From the NCBI GenBank assembly GCA_014905825.1, contig JACGCN010000080.1, positions 1 through 64,000 on the forward strand: a DNA stretch of 64,000 nt, given 5' to 3'. This document shows, piece after piece, positions 50,351 through 63,440 of this stretch (position 1 is its first letter; every line of letters begins with the position of its first letter). Origin of the DNA: Lyophyllum atratum. Taxonomy: Eukaryota > Basidiomycota > Agaricomycetes > Agaricales > Lyophyllaceae. The notes beneath the pieces were generated by a model. The model had not been told where the DNA came from. It saw nothing but the letters and a program-made list of their open reading frames with translations, and searched no databases. The position numbers and the translations under genes were made by a program.

Positions 50351-53013
50351 ATGGATCCACATTCCCGGCATTCTCAGTTCAACCAGAGAGCACCCAGGTC
50401 TGGCCCGAAGGCGCTCAATACCAGGTTTGTCGACCCCATGGCCCACCCAAAATCTCCAATCGATGCCAAGCGACCTCCAGGCCACCAAAAAGCTGACCCA
50501 CTCGTTTCCTCTCTTCTCATACGGAGGCCCATCGCCACCAACTCCAGGGTCAAGCAGGATGAAAAGTACAAAAAGGATATGTACCTCGCCTTCGTGCACA
50601 ACGCGCTGCAGCAGAAGACAAATGTGTGTCTGCACCGATCATCACACGACCACTATTTCTAACCACTTTTTAGGGTGTTAACGAGCCATTCGACGAGCTC
50701 ATCAACCAGTTCAATCCAAAAGCCGTGTCCACGGATGGTGTACCCCAGCTTGCACAGCTGCGCCTGTGGCTTCTAGCCCTCTCCCATGTTGTTTCACGAC
50801 TAGAACGGACACACTCCGGGCTTGTGCACGCAATCGTGAACATGCCCTGGACTACACTCGATTCGGCGACCGTTAAATCATACACTGTATTCATCGGGAT
50901 GCTTATAAGTGCGCGACCAGAGTATCTATCTCTTGTTTTGGGCAAGATCGCGCAAGGATTTACACACCGTGCGTCCCACACTCTCATCCATCTACGCCGC
51001 GATTCTGAACAGCTGAATTGCAGAATCTGGACTACAAGCGCTAGATGCAGGCATGCCAGAAGGATCTTCGAGCCCACTGACCCGCCGGGTGATATACGAT
51101 AGGCTGCATGACTTGCTCCGGCATCTGCTCGCCTTGATTCCGACCTTGCCATCCACACTACAGCCGCTCCTCGTTCGCAATTTCCCCCATAAGCGACAGA
51201 ACCAACTGGCGCAAACGACCTACATCCGCAATCTACTCCGTGTCTCCGTATACTGCCCTGAACTTGCCGACAAGATTCTTGCCACCATCGTCGACCGTGC
51301 TATTCAAATAGATGTACGTAACCTTCTGAGACGAATGAATGCCGTATCTCATCAAGGTCCTGCTAGGTCGAAATCCAAGTAGAGCTCGAAGAATTAGATG
51401 AGGACGAAGCTGTCCAGGAGGATGTGTTTGAGCTAGATCCTTTTGACACTCTCGTTGGCCAGGAAGGGGACGACTCAGATTCAGAGAATGAGAGTGATGA
51501 CGACGATGATGGGAACCTGAGTGACATATCATCGAATGCTGGAGACATGGACGACGTCGTTCGCGCGCCCGAAATCCCTACAAACCTTACCTACATCCAG
51601 GACATGGTGAAGAAGCTGGATGCCATACTAACACTAATCTTCGACCACTTCCACCGTAACCACACATCCATCACGACCTCTGGAACCCTCCAACTTCCCC
51701 CGCCACTACCCGACCTTCCTCCTCTTGATGGTCTACCGTTATCCTCAGCGTCTCCGCTACTGTCTCCAAGCCTTTCAGCATCCCCCTCTGCCTCAACCAC
51801 CTCCGGACTACCCATACTACCACCCCAAGAGCCTCCCACTTCCGAAACAGCGGAACGCCGCAAAGCCCTCCTTCGCACACAATTTCACACCCTCCTCTCC
51901 ATCTTTGACCGCACAATATTGCGCACTTTTAAATCACGCTACACCCAGTTCCTCATTTTCTGGTACACCTCCCTCGACGCCGAGTTCGCCGACATCTTCC
52001 AGGGCATGCTCGTCGAGCGCGCACTACTCGAGACGAGTGCAGACGGGCTCACGCTTACGAACACCCCTGCAGTAACGCGTGCTGCAGCTGCTTCATACAT
52101 CGGGAGCTTCGTGAGCCGTGCAACGTTTGTGGACAGGGAAGGCGCTCGAACCGTTGTTGGGGTGCTTTGCGGGTTTCTGAAGGCGCATCTGGATGGCGTA
52201 GAGGAGCTGGCGCGTGACGGCGGGCTGGGATCTGGGAGCCGGGGGATGGCCCAGCATAGTGTGTTCTATGCCGTGGCACAAGCAGTGTTTTTGATATTTT
52301 GCTTCCGATGGCGTGATCTGCTGGAGGACGAGGATGGGGACGATGAGTTCCTGGTTGCAGATAAAGGTGGGAAGAAGTGGATCCCGCAATTAAGCGTCTT
52401 ACAGCGATTAGTCACATCGCTACTCAACCCTCTACGTGTAAGTCTTTGTCCCTTCATACCCCCCGGGCACCCGCTGATCGTGTCTTCCGTCTTCCAGGTG
52501 TGCTCCGCCAATGTCGTTGCCCAGTTCGCTCGCGTAGCTCATGCAACAGACTTCCTCTATTGCTATACCATCCTCGAGTCCAATAAGCGCTCCGAATATG
52601 GATCCAACGCCGACACAGAAGCACGGACACACTCGTCGGGCCCGCCATCGGCCCAAGCCCAGCAGCGCCTAAGCTCCGCGATCCACCCTTCCATGCTCGG
52701 GGCAGCCGCGAACCCGGAGCTGAATACGTTCTTCCCCTTTGATCCGTACCGCCTGCCCAAGTCCAATGTGTACATCCAAGGTATCTACCGCGAGTGGGGG
52801 TCTGTCGCGATCGATGACGACGAGGAAGAGGAGGATGAAGAGGAGGATGAAGAAGAGGATGAGGAAGGGGAGCTGCTGTCGTCCAGCGGATTCCTGAGCA
52901 TACCTCGGTCGGATGCTCCTAGTGGAGATGAACTTAAGCTTGGGGAGTCATTGGGGGCGATGAGCATCAGTCCGGCGCAGCCGACTATGCATATGCGCGC
53001 TGGGGTGGCGTAA
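50351..53013 (+). CDS. RRN3: RRN3, RNA polymerase I initiation factor
   Basis: Bridges RNA polymerase I to the rDNA promoter. Family text: YKKDMYLAFVHNALQQK, FDELINQFNP, LRLWLLALSHVVSRLERTHS, and LVHAIVNMPWTTLD; then RVIYDRLHDLLRHLLALIPT, LVRNFPHKRQNQLAQTTYIR, ELADKILATIVDRAIQIDVE. In the second half: FHTLLSIFDRTILRTFKSRY, QFLIFWYTSLDAEFADIF, AASYIGSFVSRATFVD. The two acidic tracts (DDSDSENESDDDDD near 51470, and a run of D/E at 52815-52870) and a C-terminal HPSMLGAAANPELNTFFPFD segment are typical. Start ATG 50351, with a disordered N-terminus. TAA 53011-53013. Confidence 0.95.
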
Positions 53014-53323
53014 GGTTTCTTGTTGATTCCGCTATCGCATTGTTTTCTTACTCATTGTACATCTCTGTACGCATCACACACCATATCTGTTATCATCATA
53101 TTACTCCTATCTCATCAATGCAATTATTGGACACCTCGGAATTATTAAGTGGCGTTGATGGGCAATCGGCGACAACAAGTAAACGATCGGATCATGTCCC
53201 TTGATTACTTTCCGTCATGTGCACCGTTCGTAGTCGTTGTCAATGTGAAATACTTCAAATAGTCCAAGCCCTGCTCTCCCTTCGGCCCGCAGTAGCGTTC
53301 TGACGAGACTAGTATTAACAGTC

Positions 53324-54639
53324 ATGGCTACGAAATACGTGTGGTTGGATGTGGACCCAGTACGACTTGATCTCTTTTTCTCTGATGTGCTCTATGTACT
53401 GATGTCAGATCGAACATCTAGGGGCACGACGATGCCACAGCAATTCTACTGGCTCTACACTGCCCAAACATCCATCTCCTCGGAGTGTCGACGGTGAAGC
53501 CCCGTGTATCGATGAGCATTTAACCTTGTAGAGCTTATCCACGATCACAGACACACGGGAACGCCTCCAGCGATTGCACGGCGATTAACGCCGCCCGCTG
53601 CCTTCTCGCTTTCGGAGCGAAACGCGACATCCGCGTGTACCGCGGCGCAGACAAACCACTCCTGGTACCCGTAAAGCACGATCCAGAGATCCACGGCCCC
53701 GATGGTCTGGGCGGCGTCGAGGGACTCCCTGCTCCCGATGATCCTGACATCCCATCGTGGTTCGCGACCGACGGCAATGGGGAGGCCGTCCGCGCCCTCG
53801 AGGGGATGGCCAAGTCGATCAAGGAGACCTGGAATAAGGGCGCGGGGCATAAGGTCACCGTCATCTCCAGCGGACCGATGACGAACATCGCGCTCTTCGT
53901 CGCGGCCTACGCAGACTTGCTCGAAGGAGTGGAGGAGTTCGTATTCATGGGTGGAGGAGTCGGGATGGGTAACAGATCCGCCGTTGCAGAATTTAACATT
54001 ATGTGTGATCGTAAGCTATTATCCACTTCTCCTAGTCTACTATCTGCCTTACTCATAGGACGTTCCTCTCATAGCACACGCAACGCAGATTGTTCTCGAC
54101 GCACCCGTGAAGACCACTATGATTCCAATCAATGTTTCACATATGGCCATAGTAAGAAGAGCGATACACCAACAGCTTCTATGCCCAGGCTCGCCTTCCG
54201 GGACTGAAATCCTCCCATCGGCTGTGACCAACCTGCGCCACACCCTCTCGACAATCATCAGCTTCTTTGCGGCCACGTACAAATCGACATTCGGTTTCAA
54301 TGACGGGCCACCTCTCCACGACGCCCTCACCGTCGCATACGTATCTCACCCAGAGCTGTTCACGACGGTGCGAAAGCGCGTCGACGTCGAGCTCAGTGGA
54401 ACGCATACTCTGGCAGAAACCGTTGTGGACATCTGGAACTATCGGCCCTGCAATGATTCATGGGGCGCTGGCGGTAAGAATTGCTTGGTAGCGCAATCTG
54501 TTGACGTAAGTCTTCTGGTCACTTCTAAGAGCATGTCTGATGTCGATGGCGCGGCTCGCAGGTAGAAGGGTTTTTCGAACTCCTGCTAGCATGTGTTGCC
54601 CGTTGTGATAAAGTCTCTCCTCTGAACTCTAGAACTTGA
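53324..54639 (+). CDS. Inosine/uridine-preferring nucleoside hydrolase
   Basis: Cleaves the N-glycosidic bond of nucleosides in salvage. The calcium-binding motif DVDPGHDDATAIL is split by the first intron (CCA|GGG). HGNASSDCTAINAARCLLAF is reached through a join at ACG|ACA. Then come DIRVYRGADKPLL, HKVTVISSGPMTNIALFVAA, VEEFVFMGGGVGMGNRS, EFNIMCD|PHATQIVLDAPV, and near the C-terminus FNDGPPLHDALTVAYVSHPE with the conserved HDA. The last exon, after the intron 54507-54561, reads VEGFFELLLACVARC and ends TGA 54637-54639. Five exons or more. No signal peptide, so cytosolic. Confidence 0.92.
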
Positions 54640-54791
54640 TAGGGAATTCTTAGACGCTATTTAATACGCGATAGAAAATATCGGTCGTCGGGCAATAGGT
54701 ATCCAACACTTTTGATCTATTCATGCAAACGAGTTATCAGGCAAAATAGTGTAGGCAGTTGTATTCCTCAACAAGCGTGACCGCCTTCATC

Positions 54792-55106
54792 TCAAGCAGC
54801 ATCAGGATTTTTCCAGTCAAAGATATATGTCGTCAAGTGTTTTAGCAATGTTCTCATAGACTCCAATGCCAGGTCGTGGTCTTTATGAAGGATTGCCTCG
54901 AAGAAAGTGTCGAACGCATGGGGACCATAGCAATATAATTTCAGTTGGGATCTTCGAGTACATGCGAGCCAAAAGTTGGCTTGTTGAAAGGTCCCGGTAG
55001 AAGTCTCACTGACAGGTCTCAACGCTTGCTGAAGGACATGAGTGTAAAGCTCTGGATTCGTAGATTTTCCTATGTTTACATGCGATGAAATGTACCGCCA
55101 CGCTGC
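54792..55106 (-). pseudogene. Open frame without a start, possible gene remnant
   Basis: A 104-codon minus-strand frame between in-frame stops. The text is protein-like in composition (TSTGTFQQANFWLACTRRS, HAFDTFFEAILHKDHDLALE, RTLLKHLTTYIFDWKNPDA), but it lacks an ATG and has no family I recognise. It follows the S28 peptidase stop on the same strand. It may be a last exon of a decayed gene or chance. The rest of 54640-55161 shows nothing else. Confidence 0.3.
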
Positions 55107-55161
55107 TCAGTGTCCAATAATCCCAGTGACATAGCCACCGATACAAGGATTGTCCACGAAA

Positions 55162-57525
55162 TTAAGCGATGCCTGCTCCTTTAACGAAGGCATTGATAGG
55201 CTTAACTTGAGCATCGTGGATGACCTGCTTCCCAGCGGCAGCCACCGATGCTGGTGCGCTTGTTGCTGTGTGAGGCTTGGGGTTTGCCTTCCAGGTGGCA
55301 AGCCAAGTCTTCATGTATCCCAGTGCTTTAAGTTGCACAGCGCGCACCGTCGCGTCTGCAACACCGGACGCGGTTCCGAGATCGGAGCAATGGAAGCCGT
55401 CACCAACCTCAATAGGTTGCTGGGGGGTGCTCTGGACGGTGTGGCGTGCAGCAGAGACTGTGGCATCCTTCCATGGGTCACCTGAGGACCATGAACAAGG
55501 GATTTAGTAAAAGGTGTCGAAGGATGTGAGCAAGCGTCAACTCACGCATGCCATTAGCGAAGAATAGACGGTTTAGCTTGACGTCCCAACCCTTGTAAAC
55601 GCGGTTTGTGCGTTCGATTTGCACCGTGGGTGGTTTGGCGAAGGCAGCAGGGAACATCTGCTGGCATTGGCGCTATCAAATAGGATGAGCGCGCAGTAAG
55701 GACAAAGTTGAGGACTTTGAAGTACCAGATCGTATTCAGGTTGAACGAGACGTGTGACCAGAGTGGGGTGTCCACGAGGTGCTCCTTCCTGTAAAATAAG
55801 GCTTAGTTCAGACTAGGCTTGGTTAATGGTATGACGAACCTGAAGATAGCCAACTTCGTTACACCTGCATTGAATGTGAGTCAAAATATGGTCAAGGAAA
55901 CGACAACAACTGCGAAGCCTTACACTATCCAGAACCAGGAGCGCCATGAGTTGTTGATGCTAGTGTCCGACCAGTATGGTAGGGTGACATCGTACGTGCC
56001 CAAACAATCCCTGGACATCACATCAGTTAGTGAGGTTCCAAAGCCCGAGATGATAGACTCACTCCGCGTTCGCGGTGCCGCAGACTGGGATAAGAGTTTG
56101 TAGGTCAAACGATTCTGTGCGGCATGAGGTCAAGAAAACTCACTGCGCGCATAGTAGGTATTTTTGAAGTAAGAACTCCAGGCAGCCAAGGCATGGTCCA
56201 AGCCCCATCCTGTAGCAGGAGCGCTTACCCCATCCTTGACTTCGAGCGTGTCACAGAACTTGTAGAACTGCGACCCTGGGCCAGACGTAACTTGGAGCGA
56301 TTGCCAGTCCCACAGGTTATTGCGGACTAGATTGGTGAAGATCTTAGTTAACACTTAGAATCGAGAATGATTGTACTTACGAGCACCGGCGACATCGTCC
56401 AAGTGGGTAACATCACCCATACCGAAGGAATCTTTGATTGTTTGAATGGCAGTAGCATTCTTTCCTGTGAATACTTTGTCGACGTGAGCGATCACGGCCT
56501 GGACATCGGCGGAGCAGTTCCTCGGCATATTCAAACGAACAGGCTCAAAATACTCCCAGAAGTTACTTGACATCGTCGTAATGTAAGTGCGTGGCAGCAA
56601 AGGAAGCACAGGGAAACTCACAGGATGGCCTCAACAACTCCCGAAGATCCGTATCCTGCGAAGAATACTCCGGGCTTGCTATTGAGTTCGATAATATGAG
56701 ACAGGAACACCTGAAGTTTATTCGAGAGACGCACTTGACCATCGTCCAACTTGTAAGAGCACCTGTGAAAACATGTACCCATTTAGATATTGCCATCTAA
56801 TCTCCTACAAACTGCGAACGTACCGGAATAGCTTCCGCCAATGAGAATCCAGGGCGCTTTGTCGGGAGTCACTTGATCTCCCCCTGGCATAGGGAGATTG
56901 ACAGTCTTGGCGAAGTAGACCAAGTCATCAATTGCCTGCTGGATCGTGTGAAGCTTCAAGCTTTCTTCACTGAGATCTGGACGAGGGTTGCTGAAGCCGT
57001 AAAACCTATGTTCTAGCACGATGGCACTTCCGTTTTGCTGTTGAGCAATTTGCCCGTTGATAGTCCTGTTAGTCACGTAGGTGAAGTACCCTGTCGTACG
57101 ACGATATCCTTCAGACCAAGCCAACGAGGAGGAAATGGATATGACTGACCATCGGCGTTGCCTTCTCCAGGGGTAGAGAGAATGATGGGTCCGCCTGGAA
57201 GAAGATTTCAGTGTAATCCTACGTAGCACTTGTAAAGAAACTTACCTGGCTCATAATACTCGTAGGTATGCCAGAATCGTTGCTTGAAAGTTCCCAGAGA
57301 GGGATTGTTATGATCAATCAATTGGTCGAAGAAGTACGTGGTGTTGTATGGAGGGAGCTCCGTGCCGTTCCGACTAACGACTGGTGCGTCAGGGGTAATC
57401 AAGTTCACTTTAGGGATTCCAGGCGGGCGCATAACATTGGCGTTAGGTCGTCCATCGGGGAGCGAAGCCGTGGCCAATTGCGCCAAAAGCGCGAGGGGAG
57501 CGACTAAGAGGGCAAAGTTTCGCAT
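55162..57525 (-). CDS. S28-family serine peptidase (prolyl carboxypeptidase-like), secreted
   Basis: Acid-acting exopeptidase family (PRCP/DPP7-like). Signal peptide MRNFALLVAPLALLAQLATA. The family start is FDQLIDHNNPSLGTFKQRFW. HRFYGFSNPRPDLSEESLK and the nucleophile motif GGSYSG, reached in the exon near 56820-56850, are intact. The Asp region reads ANGM|RDPWKDATVS across an intron, and the His region is GDGFHCSDL near 55375-55400. N-glycosylation sequons (NGT, NTT, NRT, NGS) support secretion. At least eight introns, ending KGAGIA with TAA/TGA-type stop at 55162. ATG 57523-57525 is chosen because it places the signal peptide first. The upstream frame lacks one. Confidence 0.9.
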
Positions 57526-58560
57526 ACGGATAGCCGTTCCCGATGCTTGATACAGGTAGGTACTCGGGTAGGGAGCGACATTTGACTCCAACGACCTTTA
57601 AATATAAGGCAGAACCCAGCCAAGTACGTACGCGTACCATATGGGCGCGCATCATACAGTGTCCTGAACTGTAATTTGTGGCATGAGTTAGCATGAGGTG
57701 TAGCATGTCAAATCAGAGAAGCATGCTGTTGTATACTAAATCCGAGCGCGTACATATGGCCGCCTTCAGGAGGCCCTTGTAAATGATCCACACTTATTTT
57801 TGTCCGGGAAGTCATGATCCGCAGAAGCACGGTACCTAGGTGTGAAGGTAGCCACAAGAGCGGGAGTAGGCCGGAGTTGTACATTTGCGATAAAGCGCCA
57901 AAATTTGGGGCTTCATGGGAAGAATCCCTATGAATCCCGCCATTCGGATAAGGCGTTATCAACGCTGATGGGAATCTGATTTGACCACCTCGGTCATTCC
58001 CACGGCCAGATCTCTCCAATATGAGGTCGAAATCAGATACAAGGCGCAATAACTCTCAATGATCCGCTCAGACGCCTACCTCAGGAACATCAGGGTGACT
58101 ATGACCTAGGTGGATGCTAACTGGCGGCTGGAGGATGATGAGAGCTGAATGTTGGAAAAAGGTAGCTTCGTACACTACACCAATGAAGATGCTCACTCTG
58201 AGTCTCAAGCCCTTTTCCTTGCCAGGGTGCACTGCACAGATTGCAAGGCCGTCCATCAAGCGTAATATTGTGGCTGTTGTTAAGGTGGTCGCGGCCGTGA
58301 CGTTGATTCAAAATTCTATTTCTAGAGGAGCGCGGTCACGTGGTGTCGCGTTATGGGTCCATATGTATTTTTCAACCACGTCCAAATAACTGGCAAACAA
58401 GAGCATTCCGTTCTGAACTTTTACTACTTCGTTCATCTCTAGGCTCCAGTTTCGTTCATACGGCCTCTGCGCTGTCCACGGTCTCACGTCAACGAAGGCA
58501 TTACGCCATCACGCACGCACGCACCATAACGCTCCCTCAAGACTCAACGAATCAAACAAC
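57526..58560. other. Intergenic, divergent promoter region
   Basis: About 1 kb between the S28 peptidase and the seven-span protein starts. The open frames in 57708-58390 are on both strands, overlap each other, and show no family resemblance. A CT-rich leader lies just before the ATG at 58561. I see no RNA gene. Confidence 0.5.
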
Positions 58561-61500
58561 ATGATCCCCCTTATTCCTGCCCTTGCTCTTGCTTTTTTTT
58601 CGTTCCTCTGTTCAGCTTTTGTTATCCTCCGCATTGTTATCCCTATTTTGCCGCCTTCCCCCTTGAGCAAACGTGTTTCCCCGGTACGTCCCACATGAGT
58701 TTACGTCCACCCAGTGTCGTCCTTACTTTTCTTTTTCCAGGCCGAGTTCGGATTGCCTAAATTCCGATCTTTGTCTGCCGCAGACAAGAGCCACATCTGG
58801 CTGGCATCCCTTGATCTTTTGGCGCTGTCCATATTCGTTTGGCAAGCAATCAATGAAGCCGTGGGTGGTCCTTCCGACTATGCCAATGCAGCCGATCCCC
58901 TCTCTGCGGTGAGGTTGTGGTTTGTCATGACCATTAGGCAGATCTGCCTCCTTATGGTGGCATCCATAACCCTGCTCCATGTCCGCATGGGACGTTCAGT
59001 ATCCTTTGGTACAAAGCATTGGATGCTCTGGGCACCCACTGTTCTGCTTGCGGTCACCTCGACTGCCGTTGCAGGGGTTATTTCAGGGACTGGTGTCCAG
59101 AGCCTTTTCATTGGCCTCATCGGCTTCACCTCCACGGTCGCTATTCTGAGCAGCGTAGCCTTCGCTTCCCTCATTGGAACACTCGTCATCATCAAGCGCA
59201 ACCTGGCTGCTCTCAACGAAGACTCCGACCCCTGGCCGCCCGTCAGAATGATGGAGGAGAAACCGAGACCCTCTTATGCCACTGAAGAGATTGATGCAAT
59301 GCGCGATGGTGCCTCTTGGATTACCTCCAACGCAAGCTCTCGCCAGAACTCTATTTCAGGTTGGTCGTTCTCGACGCATCACACGGCTGCGGCGTCTTCG
59401 CACCATGGTCATGGATCTGGTCGTCCTCAAGTCGGCTCTCACCCTTCCGTTCCTGCAAAGTCATCCTTTTGGTTCAATTCTTCAACACCTAATGTCGACG
59501 ATGTCCCCCCTGTCCCGCCTCTCCCTTCCCAATACGGTCCTTTGTCCGCGACCGCCGAAACCCTCAGTGACCCCGATCCATTCAGACGGGACACACCTTC
59601 TCCTCTTCCTGACCACCCTCGCACACGATTGGGATCGCAAACATCTTGGTTGACCTCCTCAAATGGGTCCCACGCAACAATGTCTGCATGGAGCTATCCC
59701 GCTTCTAATCGAGAGGGCACTCTCCGCAATGCCAGCACGACCGACCTGCATACCCCTTTGACCGCAATTTCTCGCCCCACAACCCCACAAATGGCGAATG
59801 CCCAGGTTTTGGGCGGTTATGGTTTTGCCCCTGGTAGCCTTGAAGCTGAGAAGGGTCTTGCAGCACTAGCTGCCCCTCCTGGAACCACTATTGACATCTC
59901 TATGATCCGTCTCCTCGGTTGGTTGATTGTTATCTGGGTTCCCATTGTAAGTTTTTCCTTCATTTATCGACCTAATACTTACCGCTTGATATAGGCTTTG
60001 TCCCTCCCTTACCTGATTACTGTTTCACAGCGCTCATCGGCATCCGCAGTGATGTCAATCCTCCTAATTCTGTCCGTCACCATGTCTTCCCCCCTACTGG
60101 CTCTCACGATCCTCTTACGGTCCCCTATCCCGATTCCTTCTGGGCTTTTCGATGTCCGTGGGGAAGCTCCTGGACACGTTCTTCGCGGTCCTTCTCCTGC
60201 AAGCACCACCGGTCCCTACAAATGGTCCCATGACTATAAGCGTAGCACAAGCATGAGCGTCACAGTTGTCGAGGGTCGTCGCAGTGGTGATGTCTGGCTT
60301 ACCAATGGCGACGCGGTCGATGGGAAGAGCAAGATGAGCCGGGCCGTTGGAATGTTACAACCTATGCCCAAGCTCTCCGTCCTCCCTCCCGAAGAATTGG
60401 AAGACGGTGAATTCACGCCGCCCTTGCCCATCCAAAACGAAGACTCGTCCCTCCCCATTACGATCCACAACACCCCTCGCTCCGAGACCAGCGCACAGTT
60501 CGGAAGGCTTAGGAAGGATTCCAAGGCCAGCTCGCACTTGTCTGGAGGAGACGAAAGCCTTGCTTTCGCTAGCAGGATCATGATAGCACAGAGACACTAT
60601 TCTACTCTCGCGCAGACTGTCGTCGTCGCCGGTTCTTCCCCGGATAAGCAGCAATCTGCCGACCCTGAGGTGGTTCTGGGATCCGCGAGTGGCGCAAACA
60701 CCGTCCAGGCCGTCCGCCATTCGGCTCATCTTCGTTCACGATCTTTCGCTTCCATCAGCGGTCCTCAAACTCCGACCAGTGCTGGCTCGTTCAACATCAG
60801 CCCTCCTCCTTCCTTCCCCCTTCCCCCTACGCCACCCAATGTGAGGGCGGCTCGTCTGGCATCTCTCGCACACAAGAAATCCTTCTCGTCCGGCTTCTCC
60901 TTTGGTGCCGTCGACGATATGAACGAGATCGATGCCCTGACGGCCGGCGTCCTGCCACTGCTCGTCCCCGGTATCAACATGGACGGCATGAGGATCAAGG
61001 AAGGCGACTGGACACCACCCGGCACATTCAGCAAAAGCAAAGGCAAGAAGCTTGCAAAGAGACTTGCCGAATTCGGTGAAGACTTCTCTTCTCCCGAAAT
61101 TCACTCTACCCCGGCAAGAAGGCGCCCGACGGAGCTCAGAGCAAGGAAGACTTCCACCCACAAGAGGAACCACTTCAGCTTGCCCAGGTATGCTCTTGTA
61201 GTGGGGTCGAATGGGATTAATCTGACTGTATTTTTATGATAGTCTTGGTCTCGGCAAAGACGGCATTCATTCGTTGACCACCTGGAGTGCAGACATCCGG
61301 GGTGCTTTGGAGCATAAAGTGGGCCAGTACATTGCTACACCCAGCAACGTCGAGCTCGGCCGAAGGAACACTGTGTTTGGCGCCGATTCTGTGCCTAACA
61401 CCGTGGCCAATCTCCACACCGTGCATGAGCATGAAGATCGCGCACCTGTTGCCTCTAAGGTTTCCACTGGCCTGGGTCGTGCCATGTCGACCCGGTCCCT

Positions 61501-62239
61501 TGGATTACGTGCCGATGTTCCTCAAGGTATTGACACAGCACGATCCTCCGTCGTGTCCATGGTTCCACCTACATCCGCCGCCTCCACTGTGACACTTTTC
61601 GAGGAATTCGCTGCCGACTTGGAATCCGAACTCCAGGCTCAAAGCACCCCACACAACACCGTTTCAAACAAACCACGAGCAAGACACCCTGCTGCCCCTA
61701 TGCCAAAACAAAACCGACGCTCGAGCATTGTATATGTTAAATCTGATGATCACGTCTCACCTACGAACTCCATCGCCGAACCCACTGCGCCTACTTCCAC
61801 CATGTCCGCCTTTGCACAATGGTCAACCCGGGCGGTTCGTCCTCTTATACCCAAGGCCAGCAAGCTCCAGCGCAAGATGTCCAACGCAGATGCATCTCAA
61901 TCAGGCACAAAGTCAGGTTTCCCCAGCGGAAACCTGCGTCCCCTCACACTCCTGCAGGATCGTGACCCTAACACCGCCAGCCCGGTGCTTAGTGATACTC
62001 GTCCTTTGACTCGCGGGAAGAGGCAGAAGTCCAGAGGGGCAGCGCCTGTGCAGGATGAGAATGCGTCTCCAGATTCTAGTTCTAGCAACAAGAGTCTGAA
62101 GCCGCTGAAACTCGCTCGGTCAGATACCAGCAAAGTACGAGGCTTCCTCAGGAAAGTAGAAGTTTTACCGGACGTCGTCGTGCGACCACCCTCGACCACC
62201 GACCACACGGGTTTCGCCTACAGTTTCAATCGTGACTAA
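58561..62239 (+). CDS. Seven-span membrane protein with long disordered loops, unknown function
   Basis: Four exons (58561-58683, 58741-59946, 59995-61187, 61243-62239) encode 1,172 residues with all phases agreeing. Predicted membrane spans are at residues about 3-33, 55-75, 100-125, 140-162, 165-195, then after a loop of roughly 200 Ser/Pro-rich residues at 395-420 and 425-450. The remaining 700 residues are a disordered, Ser-rich cytoplasmic-type tail with a conserved-looking FGAVDDMNEIDALTAGVLPL and GMRIKEGDWTPPG. I do not recognise the family. The spacing of spans (five, loop, two) resembles a receptor-like fold, but no GPCR motif is evident, so function is open. Stop TAA 62237-62239. 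Confidence 0.75.
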
Positions 62240-63353
62240 ATCAGACGATACCCCCACCCCGGCATTTTCGCTGTGCATATTTTCGTATTGCTTTCACCTT
62301 GATGCTTTTTATTACCTTGCCTTCATCGCTTCACCCTGCTATTTTGTTTTGTTCCGTTTTGCACGCCTCCACGAACCGAATTGCAATGACTCACTGTATC
62401 CATCCCATTGACTCTCATCATATGTCTTGTGCTCTCTCGATCTCATACGCTCCGCTATCTCGCATCGAACTTGACATCTAGATTTGCTATCTTCTTGCTA
62501 CTCGCTATCCTCGTCAGCTTTCTTGCATTGGCTGCTCTTGATGAACTCCATACGTACATACCTATATGCTTCCATAACCTATGCCCACTTTTCCTCAACT
62601 CTTACGTACCTACGCAACCCAAGTAACTCCACTGTACAAGTGTGCATGGCATCACGTACTAGTAGCGTAGTGCGCATCTTCTCCTGCCGTACGCAATACA
62701 GTCTTGCCTGCCTCGTTGATCCACCAGCTGTGCATATCGTATCGTTGGTGTCTAAGGGATGTTGGTGGCAGGGATCGCTGCCGTCGTCGGAATACCGATC
62801 CAATACATAGCACAAAGAAGGTATATTTTGGAAGCCAAGTGGTTAAAGCTGGGTTAAAGCATATTTTCGATTTCGAAGGGGTAGAACGTAGACATCTGTA
62901 TACTTTTCTTCTTCGTCGGGACTTGAGGTTGAATATTGATCCTCCAGTTTCCTGAGAAAGAATTGGCATCGGAAGACCCCATCCGCCCGGCGGGACGGGG
63001 AAGAATAAGAAGGCGAGGATTCTTCGAATGCCCCTTTCGCATCCGCTTTCCGTCCTATCATGGCCCAGCTCAGCATCAGATCCTTGCCTGAGCATTGTCG
63101 TCTCGTCCCTGTTATCTCATACTGGTTCACAAGGTCCTCCACTGAAAGTCCAGTCACTAGAGGGATTCCCAAATGATATGGTGATATGAGGCTGCACCAT
63201 GAAAACATGAAACTGTCACCATCAGCTGTCACCATCAGATGTGCCGCCAGCGACTCCTCACAAAACATAGTAGACTGAGCAGGACCGAAAGGTTCTGTTC
63301 TTCCAGCGGTAACCCTATCATTATAACTACCCGTTACATTGCACTCCAATTTA
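62240..63353. other. Intergenic, no supported gene
   Basis: About 1.1 kb. The longest frame (63361 down to 62843, minus strand) begins with TTG and shows no family pattern; frames on the plus strand at 62299-62810 are low-complexity. The tandem hexamer-like GCTGTCACCATCAG is present twice near 63215-63240. I see no RNA gene. Confidence 0.45.
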
Positions 63354-63440
63354 AGTTTCAACCATTTACAGGATTTTGGTTTCGACCAGTTTTGAGACCT
63401 TCACCTGGTCGAAACTCCAATCCTGTTAATGGTTGAAACC
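63354..63440. repeat. Imperfect inverted repeat before orphan gene copy B
   Basis: The left arm (63354-63389, ending CGACCAG) and the right arm (63405-63440, starting CTGGTCG and ending GGTTGAAACCT) are near-perfect reverse complements, with a spacer of about 15 nt. The right arm is the region shared with the promoter of copy A; the left arm is an inverted version of it. The block lies 23 bp before TATAAATA (63463-63470). Confidence 0.75.

Noticed and set aside
62843..63361. 172-codon minus-strand frame.
   Set aside because: It begins with TTG, overlaps the inverted repeat region, and has no recognisable family pattern or coherent exon neighbours.
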